23,626 bases of DNA from an uncultured Pseudoclavibacter sp. (GCA_946221025.1 CAMIMS010000027.1:1-23626); one strand, 5' to 3'; numbered from the stretch's first letter, positions 14,290 to 21,932 are shown. The notes: generated from the sequence alone by a model not told the origin. Numbers and translations: made by a program.

Positions 14290-14326
14290 GGAGCACCGCG
14301 CAACGAACCGGAAGGATCACCCGCAT

Positions 14327-14596
14327 ATGGCACTGAGCGCCGAGGCCAAGAAGGCCATCATTGAGGAATACGCAACCCACCCGGGCGACACCGGTTCGCC
14401 TGAGGTTCAGATCGCCATCCTCAGCCAGCGCATCAAGGACCTCACCGAGCACCTCAAGGATCACAAGCACGACCACCACTCGCGCCGCGGTCTGCTGCTG
14501 CTGGTCGGTCAGCGTCGTCGCCTGCTCGGCTACCTCGCCGAAGTCGACATTGAGCGCTACCGTTCGCTCATTGAGCGTCTCGGTCTTCGCCGCTAA
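14327..14596 (+). CDS. rpsO: 30S ribosomal protein S15
   Basis: S15 is a primary 16S rRNA-binding protein of the 30S subunit platform and also contacts the 50S subunit. The 89-residue product has the standard length and conserved segments: THPGDTGSPEVQIAILSQRI (17-36), LTEHLKDHKHDHHSRRGLL (39-57), and RRRLLGYL leading into ERYRSLIERLGLRR at the C-terminus. The ATG at 14327 is preceded by GAAGGA (14311-14316), with 10 nt between. A candidate promoter and a structured leader lie upstream, and a very stable 17-bp hairpin lies downstream before pnp, reproducing the common rpsO-pnp pairing. Identity is secure. Confidence 0.98.
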   Translation: MALSAEAKKAIIEEYATHPGDTGSPEVQIAILSQRIKDLTEHLKDHKHDHHSRRGLLLLVGQRRRLLGYLAEVDIERYRSLIERLGLRR

Positions 14597-14623
14597 CCGA
14601 GCTGTCGGCCCCCACCGTTTCCG

Positions 14624-14662
14624 GTAAACGCCCCGATGCGCACGTCGCATCGGGGCGTTTAC
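14624..14662 (+). terminator. 17-bp perfect hairpin between rpsO and pnp
   Basis: GTAAACGCCCCGATGCG (14624-14640) and its perfect complement (14646-14662) flank a 5-nt loop CACGT. There are three T at the base of the 3' arm but no external T-run. It is most likely the rpsO terminator or attenuator. As a long perfect RNA duplex it could also be a double-strand RNase site. Confidence 0.75.
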
Positions 14663-14670
14663 GCTGCCGC

Positions 14671-14868
14671 TGGTATCCTCATCAGATATTGCAAACTGTC
14701 GCAGTGGTGCACGCTGATCTTCGGTAGCGAATTTCCGGTCTCATCCGGCGATTCACTTCTGATGGTCAGCGCCCCCGGGCCAATGCGCGGTACCGCTGGG
14801 TCAAACGGCCCTGCGTTCGTCGTATACCGGGGCAGCGCACCGCGAGCGACCTCATGAAAGGACGCTTC
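14671..14868 (+). promoter_or_regulatory. pnp upstream region and leader
   Basis: TGGTATCCT (14671-14679) matches an extended -10 and would give a leader of about 180 nt. TATACC (14823-14828), with TCAAAC 16 bp upstream, is a second, weaker option. A short hairpin (GAAT 14729-14732 with ATTC 14751-14754, CCGG 14735-14738 with CCGG 14745-14748) and the palindrome GCGGTACCGC (14787-14796) lie in the leader. AAAGGA (14857-14862) is the ribosome binding site of pnp. I see no protein-coding gene here. Confidence 0.4.
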
Positions 14869-17166
14869 GTGGAGGAATTCTCCGAAGTCACACTCGACAA
14901 CGGGTCATACGGAACCCGCAAGATTCGCTTCGAAACGGGACTGCTGGCCCAGCAGGCTCAGGGCTCGGCCGTCGCCTACCTCGACGACGAAACGATGCTG
15001 CTTTCGGCAACCAGCGTTTCCAAGCAGCCGAAGGACGCCTTCGACTTCTTCCCGCTCACCATCGACGTTGAGGAGCGCTCCTACGCCGCGGGCAAGATCC
15101 CGGGCTCGTTCTTCCGCCGCGAAGGTCGCCCCTCGACCGAGGCGATCCTCGTGTGCCGCCTGATCGACCGACCCCTTCGCCCTTCTTTCGCCGACGGGCT
15201 TCGCAACGAGGTTCAGGTCGTCGTCACCGTCATGTCGATCGCTCCGGATGAGTTCTACGACGCTCTCGCGATCAATGCCGCATCCATGTCGAGCCAGATC
15301 TCGGGTGTTCCCTTCTCGGGACCGATCGGCGGCGTGCGCCTGGCCCTCATGAAGGACGGGCAGTGGATTGCCTTCCCAAAGCACTCGCAGCTCGCTGATG
15401 CCGTCTTCGACCTGACCGTTGCCGGTCGCCTCGTCGAGAAGGACGGCGTCGAGGACATCGCCATCATGATGGTGGAGGCCGAGGCGACCGAGCACTCGTG
15501 GGAGCTCATCCAAGCCGGTGCGAAGAAGCCGAGCGAGGAGGTCGTCGCCGAGGGCCTGGAGGCGGCAAAGCCCTTCCTCACGCAGCTCATCAAGGCCCAG
15601 CAGGAGCTCGCCGCGAAGTCCGCGAAGGAGATTCGCGAGTACCCGCTATTCATGCCGTACTCGGATGAGGCCTTCGCGCTCGTCGACGAGCTGGCCGGCA
15701 ACGAGCTGGTGAACGTCTACCAGATCGCCGACAAGCTCGAGCGTCAGGAGGCCGACGACGCCCTGAAGGCGCGCGTCAAGGAGCAGATCGCTTCCCGCGT
15801 TGAGGCGGGCGAGCTCGACGAGTCGGTGCTCGACCAGGTTTCCGCCGCCTACAAGGCGGTCACCAAGCGCGTCGTTCGCGGACGGATCCTGCGCGAGGGC
15901 AAGCGCATCGACGGTCGCGGAGTGCGCGATATTCGCCAGCTGTTCGCCGAGGTGGATGTGGTTCCGCGCGTGCACGGTTCGGCGATCTTCCAGCGCGGTG
16001 AGACGCAGATCCTCGGCGTGACGACGCTCAACATGCTCAAGATGGAGCAGCAGATCGACTCGCTCTCACCGGTCGAATCCAAGCGCTACATGCACCACTA
16101 CAACTTCCCGCCGTACTCGACCGGTGAGACCGGCCGCGTGGGTTCCCCGAAGCGTCGCGAAATCGGCCACGGCTTCCTCGCCGAGCGCGCGCTCGTGCCG
16201 GTGCTGCCCAGCCGCGAGGAGTTCCCGTACGCGATCCGCCAGGTCTCTGAGGCGCTCGGTTCGAACGGTTCAACGTCGATGGGCTCGGTGTGCGCATCCA
16301 CGCTCTCGCTGCTGAACGCGGGTGTGCCGCTTCGCGCGCCGGTCGCCGGTATCGCGATGGGCCTGGTGTCGGATGAGGTCGACGGCGAGATGCGCTACGC
16401 GGCGCTCACCGACATTCTCGGTGCCGAGGACGCGCTTGGTGACATGGACTTCAAGGTCGCCGGTACGCACGAGTTCGTCACGGCCATTCAGCTTGACACC
16501 AAGCTCGACGGCATCCCCTCCTCGGTGCTCGACGCGGCCCTGCAGCAGGCGCGCGACGCCCGAGTTCGCATCCTCGACGACGCGATCCTCGCGGTCATCG
16601 ACGAGCCCGACGAGATGGCCGACACCGCTCCGCGTGTGATCTCGGTGCAGGTTCCGGTCGACAAGATCGGTGAGGTGATCGGGCCCAAGGGCAAGATCAT
16701 CAACCAGATCCAGGAGGACACCGGCGCGGAGATCTCGATCGAGGACGACGGCACCGTGTACATCGGCGCCACTGACGGTCCGTCGGCCGAGGCCGCTCGC
16801 GCAGCGGTCAACGCGATCGCGAACCCTCAGCAGCCGGAGGTTGGCGAGCAGTACCTCGGCACGGTCGTGAAGATCGCGACCTTCGGCGCGTTCGTGTCGC
16901 TGCTTCCCGGAAAGGATGGCCTCCTGCACGTTTCGGAGGTGCGCAAGCTCGCCGGCGGCAAGCGCGTCGAGAACGTCGAGGATGTGCTGTCGGTCGGGCA
17001 GAAGATTCTCGTGGAGATCACGAAGGTCGACGACCGCGGCAAGCTCTCGCTCGCTCCCGTGCTCGAGGAGGAGGCCGGCGACAAGCCCGCGGATTCCAAG
17101 CCCGAGGGTGCCGATGACGGTGCGGCCCCCTCGAAGGGCGACGACAACGAGGCTGACACCGAGTAG
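14869..17166 (+). CDS. pnp: polyribonucleotide nucleotidyltransferase (PNPase)
   Basis: PNPase degrades RNA phosphorolytically from the 3' end and can add 3' tails; in actinobacteria it is often called GpsI. The 765-residue protein has two RNase PH-like domains, the first with FFRREGRPSTEAILVCRLID and the second with AEDALGDMDFKVAGT holding the metal-binding Asp521 and Asp527. A KH domain follows with GPKG at 605-608, and an S1 domain from about 659 (GEQYLGTVVKIATFGAFVS). The last about 30 residues are an acidic, disordered tail. I choose the GTG at 14869 because AAAGGA (14857-14862) lies 6 nt upstream; the in-frame ATG at 14854 would start before this site, with no binding site of its own. 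A 16-bp hairpin ends the gene. Confidence 0.97.
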   Translation: MEEFSEVTLDNGSYGTRKIRFETGLLAQQAQGSAVAYLDDETMLLSATSVSKQPKDAFDFFPLTIDVEERSYAAGKIPGSFFRREGRPSTEAILVCRLIDRPLRPSFADGLRNEVQVVVTVMSIAPDEFYDALAINAASMSSQISGVPFSGPIGGVRLALMKDGQWIAFPKHSQLADAVFDLTVAGRLVEKDGVEDIAIMMVEAEATEHSWELIQAGAKKPSEEVVAEGLEAAKPFLTQLIKAQQELAAKSAKEIREYPLFMPYSDEAFALVDELAGNELVNVYQIADKLERQEADDALKARVKEQIASRVEAGELDESVLDQVSAAYKAVTKRVVRGRILREGKRIDGRGVRDIRQLFAEVDVVPRVHGSAIFQRGETQILGVTTLNMLKMEQQIDSLSPVESKRYMHHYNFPPYSTGETGRVGSPKRREIGHGFLAERALVPVLPSREEFPYAIRQVSEALGSNGSTSMGSVCASTLSLLNAGVPLRAPVAGIAMGLVSDEVDGEMRYAALTDILGAEDALGDMDFKVAGTHEFVTAIQLDTKLDGIPSSVLDAALQQARDARVRILDDAILAVIDEPDEMADTAPRVISVQVPVDKIGEVIGPKGKIINQIQEDTGAEISIEDDGTVYIGATDGPSAEAARAAVNAIANPQQPEVGEQYLGTVVKIATFGAFVSLLPGKDGLLHVSEVRKLAGGKRVENVEDVLSVGQKILVEITKVDDRGKLSLAPVLEEEAGDKPADSKPEGADDGAAPSKGDDNEADTE

Positions 17167-17184
17167 TCGAATCCCTCACAGGCG

Positions 17185-17221
17185 AACGGGCGGTTCCGGA
17201 GAATTTCCGGAACCGCCCGTT
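17185..17221. terminator. terminator shared by pnp and the PEBP gene
   Basis: AACGGGCGGTTCCGGA (17185-17200) and TCCGGAACCGCCCGTT (17206-17221) form a perfect 16-bp stem with loop GAATT. The stem base is A/T on both sides, so it can terminate transcription from either direction between the convergent pnp and PEBP genes. Confidence 0.85.
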
Positions 17222-17241
17222 TCGTGTCGGCGCGGTGGCGC

Positions 17242-17754
17242 CTACTTGCCCTCCGGGTTCTCCCACGTCGCGTGCACGTAGCCGCGCGCGATCACATGCT
17301 CGCGCGCCATGAAGTGCGTGCGCGCGCCCGTCAGGTCATCGGGCGCATCGAGGGTCTCAACGTCGAGCGCCTGCACGGTGAAGAAGTAGCGGTGCGGGCC
17401 GTGACCGGCAGGGGGAGCAGCGCCGATGTATCCGCGCTCGAGCGCTTCGTTGAAGCGCACGGTCGCCCCGTCGGGGTTCTTGCCGGTCTCAACGCGCGTA
17501 ACGGATGCGGGAATATCGGTGACGACCCAGTGCCAAAATCCGGACATCGTCGGTGCGTCCGGGTCGTAGCAGGTGACCATGTAACTCTTCGCGCCGTCAA
17601 CGGGCTCCCAACTGATCTCGGGGGAGAGCTCGTTGCCGCCCTGCGCTTCACTGACCTGCTCGAGGGGGAGCTTGTCACCATCCGCGAAAGGCGCCGTGAT
17701 GCTGATCTGCGGCACCGGATCGAGCTGAGCGTAGGGATCGTTCGTGTTCTTCAT
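17242..17754 (-). CDS. YbhB/YbcL family Raf-kinase-inhibitor-like (PEBP) protein
   Basis: A 170-residue phosphatidylethanolamine-binding-protein fold. Both hallmark segments are visible: CYDPDAPTMSGFWHWVVTDI (62-81), and GAAPPAGHGPHRYFFTVQAL (111-130) containing the GxGPHRY ligand-pocket motif. There is no signal peptide, so it should be cytosolic. Bacterial members have no settled function; binding of small anionic ligands or kinase/protease modulation has been proposed for the wider family. I start at the ATG complementary to 17752-17754, preceded on the minus strand by TTGGAG with a 4-nt gap. The open frame continues upstream for 52 codons to 17910, but that stretch is basic and does not look like the family. 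It is divergent from the M16 protease gene with 172 bp between. Confidence 0.92.
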   Translation of the reverse strand: MKNTNDPYAQLDPVPQISITAPFADGDKLPLEQVSEAQGGNELSPEISWEPVDGAKSYMVTCYDPDAPTMSGFWHWVVTDIPASVTRVETGKNPDGATVRFNEALERGYIGAAPPAGHGPHRYFFTVQALDVETLDAPDDLTGARTHFMAREHVIARGYVHATWENPEGK

Positions 17755-17926
17755 GCGACTCCAATCTCGCGATGCGGGACCGACGGGCGCCGGCGACCGT
17801 TCCGCGATACTCGCATGCGCGTCTTGGCGAATTCGAAACGTTCCGGGAGGTGCCGTCTGCGTCTGGCGGTGCCTCTTCCGGTGCCGCAAGTGATTTGTCG
17901 GACGCCTCACCTATGGTGACTAGGTC
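17755..17926. promoter_or_regulatory. divergent promoter region between PEBP and M16 genes
   Basis: On the plus strand TATGGT (17912-17917) lies 9 nt before the M16 ATG, with no Shine-Dalgarno, so a near-leaderless start is possible. On the minus strand a TATCGC hexamer with TTCGCC about 16 nt upstream of it is a weak promoter candidate for the PEBP gene. I see no RNA gene in this gap. Confidence 0.35.
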
Positions 17927-19276
17927 ATGAATGAACCAATCGCGCTACCCCTCGACCAGGCCGAACTTGAGGCAGAACTCCACGCCGGAAGCCTTCTACG
18001 CCGAACGGTTCTCCCGAGCGGGCTGCGAGTGCTCACCGAACGGGTTCCCGGATCAAGCTCGGTGGCGATCGGACTGTGGGTGCCGGTGGGTTCGCGTGAC
18101 GAGGCGTCGCACCAGTACGGCTCGACGCACTTTCTCGAGCACCTGCTGTTCAAGGGCACCGAGACCCGATCCGCCTACGACATCGCCATTGCCTTCGACC
18201 GGGTCGGCGGCGAGAGCAACGCGGCAACGGCGCGTGAACACACCGTCTACCACGCGAAAGTTCGGGATGCCGACCTGTCCATGGCGGTCGATGTGCTCGC
18301 AGACATGATCACCGGCAGCGTCGTTGACCCGAACGAGTTCGAAATCGAGCGCGGTGTCATTCTCGAAGAGCTGGCGATGGCCGACGATGACCCGACCGAT
18401 GTGCTGTGGGAGCGGTTCTACGAAGCCGTGCTGACCGGGTCCACGCTTGGCCGGCCCATCGGAGGGACTCCCGAATCCATTCGGGCGGCCACCCGTGACG
18501 ATGTCTGGCAGCACTACCGCGCGAACTACCGCCCGGAAAGCCTCGTGGTCACGATCGCCGGCGCCGTCGATCACGACGATGCGCTTCGACAGATCACCGA
18601 TGCGTTGATGCGTGGCGGGTGGAAACTGGACGATACGAGCACCCCGGTCGCGCGTCGTTCCCGCGAGCATCCGGAACTACCCCCGATGCCCGAGACCGTG
18701 CGCATCGACCGTCAGCTCGAACAGGTCAATATGCTGATCGGCGCTCGCGGGCTCACCAGCACCGACCCCGATCGTCAGGCGTTCGCGCTCGCCCACCGGG
18801 CCTTCGGTGGGGGGATGAGTTCACGCCTGTTCCAAGAAGTGCGCGAGAAGCGCGGCATGGCCTACTCGGTGCACTCGTTCGCCGCCGGCCACTCCGACCT
18901 CGGCATCTCGGGCATGTATGCGGGCTGCTCACCCGAACGGGCAGGCGAAGTCGCCGACCTCATGCGAGCAGAGCTCGACAGGCTGCTGCAGCACGGGATC
19001 ACCGAAGAAGAACTCGCCGACGCAAAGGGCGCCGCGGCAGGTGCGAGCGCCCTCGCCCTCGAAGATGTCGAGACTCGCATGTCGCGGCTCGGCGCCGCGG
19101 AACTGCACCGCGGCGAGTTCATCGACCTCGAGGCGGCGCTCAAGCAGATCGATGCGGTCACCGTCGACGATTGCACGCGAGTGATGCGCCGCGTGTTCGG
19201 AGGAGCGCTCAACACGACGCTCATCGCTCCGGGAGGCGGCACCGACAGCCAGGCACGCATGGGGAACGAGTCGTGA
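17927..19276 (+). CDS. M16-family zinc protease (processing-peptidase-like)
   Basis: A 449-residue cytosolic metalloprotease of the pitrilysin/insulinase family, equivalent in position to mycobacterial PepR next to pnp. The inverted zinc motif is THFLEHLLFKGT, with His68, catalytic Glu71 and His72. The third ligand is probably Glu148 in GVILEELAM, 76 residues later as expected. The C-terminal M16 domain contains the GGGMSSRLFQEVREKRGMAY segment typical of the family. The size suits the single-chain subunits of about 45-50 kDa that form dimers. The ATG at 17927 directly follows a -10-like TATGGT with no ribosome binding site. Its last four bases (GTGA) overlap the start of the next gene, so the two are probably co-translated. 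Confidence 0.95.
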   Translation: MNEPIALPLDQAELEAELHAGSLLRRTVLPSGLRVLTERVPGSSSVAIGLWVPVGSRDEASHQYGSTHFLEHLLFKGTETRSAYDIAIAFDRVGGESNAATAREHTVYHAKVRDADLSMAVDVLADMITGSVVDPNEFEIERGVILEELAMADDDPTDVLWERFYEAVLTGSTLGRPIGGTPESIRAATRDDVWQHYRANYRPESLVVTIAGAVDHDDALRQITDALMRGGWKLDDTSTPVARRSREHPELPPMPETVRIDRQLEQVNMLIGARGLTSTDPDRQAFALAHRAFGGGMSSRLFQEVREKRGMAYSVHSFAAGHSDLGISGMYAGCSPERAGEVADLMRAELDRLLQHGITEEELADAKGAAAGASALALEDVETRMSRLGAAELHRGEFIDLEAALKQIDAVTVDDCTRVMRRVFGGALNTTLIAPGGGTDSQARMGNES

Positions 19277-19878
19277 GTCACTACGTCTACCTGGTGCGCC
19301 ACGGCGAACAGCAGGATGCCGAGCACGGTGTGCTGGATACGCCGCTCTCAGAGCGGGGCAAGCGGCAGGTGGAACTGCTCGCGGAGCGCCTTCGCGACGT
19401 GCCGTTCTCAGCCGTCTACACCTCGCCACTGGATCGGGCCAGCCAGACGGCCGAGGTGCTCGCCGAGCACGGTGTCACGCCCGCTCCGCAGTCCTCTCTG
19501 CTGCTCTACGACTGTGTCCCCTCCGGCCTGACCGATGACACTCCGCCCGGGTACGAGCGCTTTTTCGCGGCGATCGACCCGTCGGATGTCGAGGCGGGGG
19601 AGGCGCAAATGGCCGATGCGGCCGACACGTTCCTCGCGCGTTCCCGCGACGATCAGCACACGCTGCTGATCTCCCACAACTTCGTCATCGGTGCGCTAGT
19701 GCAGGCCGCGATGGAGCTGCCGTCGTGGCGGTGGCTCGCGATGAACTGTTATCACGCATCGCTCACCATTCTTCGCATCCGCACGAAGAAACCGGCCGAA
19801 CTATTGGTGTTCAACGACGCCGGGCATCTGCCCGGCGGGCTTCGAACCGGGGCGCCCCTGAGTGAGTTCGCGGTCTAG
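19273..19878 (+). CDS. histidine phosphatase family protein (phosphoglycerate mutase-like)
   Basis: A 201-residue protein of the branch-1 histidine phosphatase superfamily. LVRHGE (7-12) supplies the phospho-accepting His10. The segment AVYTSPLDRASQTAEVLAEH is the conserved arginine-containing second motif, and LISHNFVIG provides the second catalytic histidine. The small size and absence of phosphoglycerate mutase insertions suggest a general phosphatase; the substrate cannot be read from sequence. The start is GTG at 19273, overlapping the M16 stop by 4 nt (GTGA), so translation is likely coupled. The open frame upstream of this GTG is a shadow of the M16 gene. dapB follows after 47 bp with its own -10-like element. 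Confidence 0.92.
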   Translation: MSHYVYLVRHGEQQDAEHGVLDTPLSERGKRQVELLAERLRDVPFSAVYTSPLDRASQTAEVLAEHGVTPAPQSSLLLYDCVPSGLTDDTPPGYERFFAAIDPSDVEAGEAQMADAADTFLARSRDDQHTLLISHNFVIGALVQAAMELPSWRWLAMNCYHASLTILRIRTKKPAELLVFNDAGHLPGGLRTGAPLSEFAV

Positions 19879-19912
19879 GCCCCGTTCGAACCCACCTCGA
19901 GCACGCGCCGCG

Positions 19913-19926
19913 TACCCTCTTCGCCA
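19913..19926 (+). promoter_or_regulatory. candidate -10 element for leaderless dapB
   Basis: TACCCT (19913-19918) ends 7 nt before the dapB ATG at 19926, and there is no Shine-Dalgarno between them. The spacing is what a leaderless transcript would need. No clear -35 is seen. Confidence 0.45.
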
Positions 19927-20687
19927 TGACTGTCTCCGTCGCCGTGCACGGCGCTACCGGCCGCCTCGGCTCCCACATCGTCGACCTCCTCGATCGAGAA
20001 GATGGATTCGAGGTGGTCGCGAAGCTCTCGAGAAATACGCCGCCGGAGGCAATGCGGGGAGCGGATGTGCTCGTTGACGTTTCTGAGATCAGCGCTTCTG
20101 AACGCATCGTGCCCGTCGCACTCGCGGAAGGGCTCGACGTCGTCGTCGGCACGAGCGGATGGGATCGCGCAAAGCTTGACGCGCTGCGCGAGAGCATTCC
20201 CCCAGGGCGAAGCGTTCTCGTCATTCCGAACTTCTCGATCGGATCGGTGCTCGCAACGCACTTGGCCACTGTTTGCGCCAAGTGGTACGACAGCGTGGAG
20301 ATTCTTGAAGCGCACCACGAGCGAAAGGTCGACGCGCCGTCGGGCACCGCGACCCGGACCGCCGAACGCATCGCCGACGCGCGCACGGCAGCCGGAAGCC
20401 CTCCGTACGCACCCCCGACACCCGATCAGCCCGGGCGCGGCGCGGTCGTTGACGGCATCCCGGTGCACGCGATGCGCCTGCGCGCGGTTGTCGCCGATCA
20501 GCGTGTGATCTTCGGTGGCACGGGAGAACTCGTGGAAATTCACCACGAGACGATGTCTTCGGATGCGTACGATCGCGGCGTCATGCTCGCCGTGAGCGAA
20601 GCGCCCAACCGCCAGGGGCTCACTGTCGGCCTTGATGCGCTCCTCGGAAATGGCGGTGCCGACGAGACGGGACGCGCGAATGGCTGA
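19926..20687 (+). CDS. dapB: 4-hydroxy-tetrahydrodipicolinate reductase
   Basis: DapB reduces 4-hydroxy-tetrahydrodipicolinate with NAD(P)H in the lysine/diaminopimelate pathway, feeding peptidoglycan synthesis. The 253-residue product has the nucleotide-binding GATGRLG (9-15) and the catalytic signature EAHHERKVDAPSGTA (128-142), with probable proton donor His130 and Lys134. VGTSGWD and VIPNFSIG are further family segments. The length is typical of actinobacterial DapB. The ATG at 19926 lacks a ribosome binding site and follows TACCCT, so the mRNA may be leaderless. The next gene begins inside its last codons (8-nt overlap). Identity is secure. Confidence 0.96.
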   Translation: MTVSVAVHGATGRLGSHIVDLLDREDGFEVVAKLSRNTPPEAMRGADVLVDVSEISASERIVPVALAEGLDVVVGTSGWDRAKLDALRESIPPGRSVLVIPNFSIGSVLATHLATVCAKWYDSVEILEAHHERKVDAPSGTATRTAERIADARTAAGSPPYAPPTPDQPGRGAVVDGIPVHAMRLRAVVADQRVIFGGTGELVEIHHETMSSDAYDRGVMLAVSEAPNRQGLTVGLDALLGNGGADETGRANG

Positions 20688-21159
20688 GCAGCGCACGGGA
20701 TCTGTCGGCACGAAGATCGCGGTGGGCGTGATCACCGCGGTGCTCGTGCTCTACTTCATCATGTCCTTCAGCATCGCCATTCCCCTCATCCGAAGCGGCG
20801 ATGGGGTGAGCATCGCCATCGGTATCGGCATGATCGTGCTCGCCGTTATCGGGGCCGCGCTCATCTGGCGAGAGATCATGTTCGGCCTTCAGGCGGAGCA
20901 CCTGCTCAAGCGCATGCTTGCCGAGGGGGAACTTCCCGAAGACGACCTCCCCAAGCGCCCGAGTGGCCGACCCGAACGCGAAGCGGCGGATGCCGATTTT
21001 GAGCGGTGGCGGGATGAGGTCAACGAGCGCCCGGAGGATTGGCGTGCCTGGTATCGACTCGCGCTCGCGTACCGTGCCAGCGGTGACACTGCGCGTGCCC
21101 GCGCAGCAACCAGGAACGCGATCACGCTCGAGAAACGCGCACGATCCTCGAGAGCGTGA
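20680..21159 (+). CDS. small membrane protein with a TPR-like C-terminus
   Basis: A 159-residue protein with two membrane helices (about 13-37 and 44-64), a charged linker (80-110), and a C-terminal helix pair ERPEDWRAWYRLALAYRASG (117-136) plus DTARARAATRNAITLE that looks like one tetratricopeptide repeat. It is probably a membrane-anchored protein with a cytosolic TPR tail for protein contacts. The ATG at 20680 overlaps dapB by 8 nt, and the 3' end lies 38 bp before the preferred thyX start, consistent with an operon. TPR-like proteins next to dapB recur in related actinobacteria as far as I recall. No specific function can be given. Confidence 0.85.
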   Translation: MAEQRTGSVGTKIAVGVITAVLVLYFIMSFSIAIPLIRSGDGVSIAIGIGMIVLAVIGAALIWREIMFGLQAEHLLKRMLAEGELPEDDLPKRPSGRPEREAADADFERWRDEVNERPEDWRAWYRLALAYRASGDTARARAATRNAITLEKRARSSRA

Positions 21160-21185
21160 GAGAAGCCCGGGCCGCTGGCCTGAGT

Positions 21186-21200
21186 TATTCTGACGCCGTG
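21186..21200 (+). promoter_or_regulatory. candidate -10 element for leaderless thyX
   Basis: TATTCT (21186-21191) lies exactly 6 nt before the GTG at 21198, with no Shine-Dalgarno. This would suit a leaderless thyX transcript separate from the dapB operon. No -35 is obvious. Confidence 0.45.
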
Positions 21201-21932
21201 AATGAGGTGCCGGTGAAGTTCCGAAGCGATGTCACCGTTGAGCTCATCCGCGGCGCCGCACGCGACCAAGACGTGCTGTACGCGGCGCGGGTCTCGACGC
21301 TCGGCGAACAGAGCCTGCAAACGGCGCAGAATGCCGATGCGGAGGCGAGCGACCGTGATCGCGGGCTCATCCGCTACCTCATGCGCGACCGGCACGGCTC
21401 CCCGTTCGAGCACACGTCAATGACGTTTTTCGTGGAGGCGCCGATCTTCGTATTCCGGGAGTTTCAGCGTCACCGCATGGCGTCCTATAACGAAGAGTCG
21501 GGCCGTTACCGTGAGCTTCGACCGGTGTTCTATGTGCCTGACGCCGACCGGGCGCTCGTGCAGGAGGGCAAGCCCGGTAAGTACCAGTTCGTTGCGGGCA
21601 CCCCCGAGCAGCACGAGCTGGTCACGGCCGAGATTCGGCGTGAATCCGAAAACGCGTACGCGAGTTACCAGCGCATGCTCGATGTCGGCATCGCGCGCGA
21701 GGTGGCGCGGGCCGTGCTGCCGCTGAACATCTACTCGTCGATGTACGTGACCGTGAACTCGCGCTCGCTCATGAATTTCCTCTCGCTTCGCACCAAGCGC
21801 GAGGACGCGACCTTCCCATCCTTCCCGCAGCGCGAGATCGAAATGTGCGCCGAGAAGATGGAGACGATCTGGCGGGAGCTCATGCCGCTGACCGCCGCAG
21901 CATTCGACGAGAACGGCCGCGTTGCCCCCTAG
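21198..21932 (+). CDS. thyX: FAD-dependent thymidylate synthase
   Basis: ThyX makes dTMP from dUMP using methylenetetrahydrofolate, with FAD as redox cofactor. The 244-residue product carries the ThyX signature RHRMASYNEESGRY (91-104), fitting RHRxxSxNExSxR, plus HGSPFEHTSMTFFVEAPIFV upstream (66-85). The C-terminal NSRSLMNFLSLRTK segment contributes to nucleotide binding in the family. I choose the GTG at 21198: the protein then opens with KFRSDVTVELIR as in relatives I recall, and TATTCT lies 6 nt upstream. An in-frame GTG at 21156 that overlaps the previous stop as GTGA would add 14 residues and cannot be excluded. The gene ends inside the start of hemW. Confidence 0.95.
   Translation: MNEVPVKFRSDVTVELIRGAARDQDVLYAARVSTLGEQSLQTAQNADAEASDRDRGLIRYLMRDRHGSPFEHTSMTFFVEAPIFVFREFQRHRMASYNEESGRYRELRPVFYVPDADRALVQEGKPGKYQFVAGTPEQHELVTAEIRRESENAYASYQRMLDVGIAREVARAVLPLNIYSSMYVTVNSRSLMNFLSLRTKREDATFPSFPQREIEMCAEKMETIWRELMPLTAAAFDENGRVAP

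Noticed and set aside
14636..14857. 73-codon open frame between rpsO and pnp
   Set aside because: It starts inside the 17-bp hairpin, has no ribosome binding site, and shows no similarity I recognise.
18619..19272. In-frame extension upstream of the histidine phosphatase
   Set aside because: It lies in another frame of the M16 protease and is Arg-rich nonsense. The GTG at 19273 gives the family N-terminus directly.
19875..20735. 286-codon minus-strand open frame across dapB
   Set aside because: It is antisense to a secure dapB, with no ribosome binding site or recognisable family.
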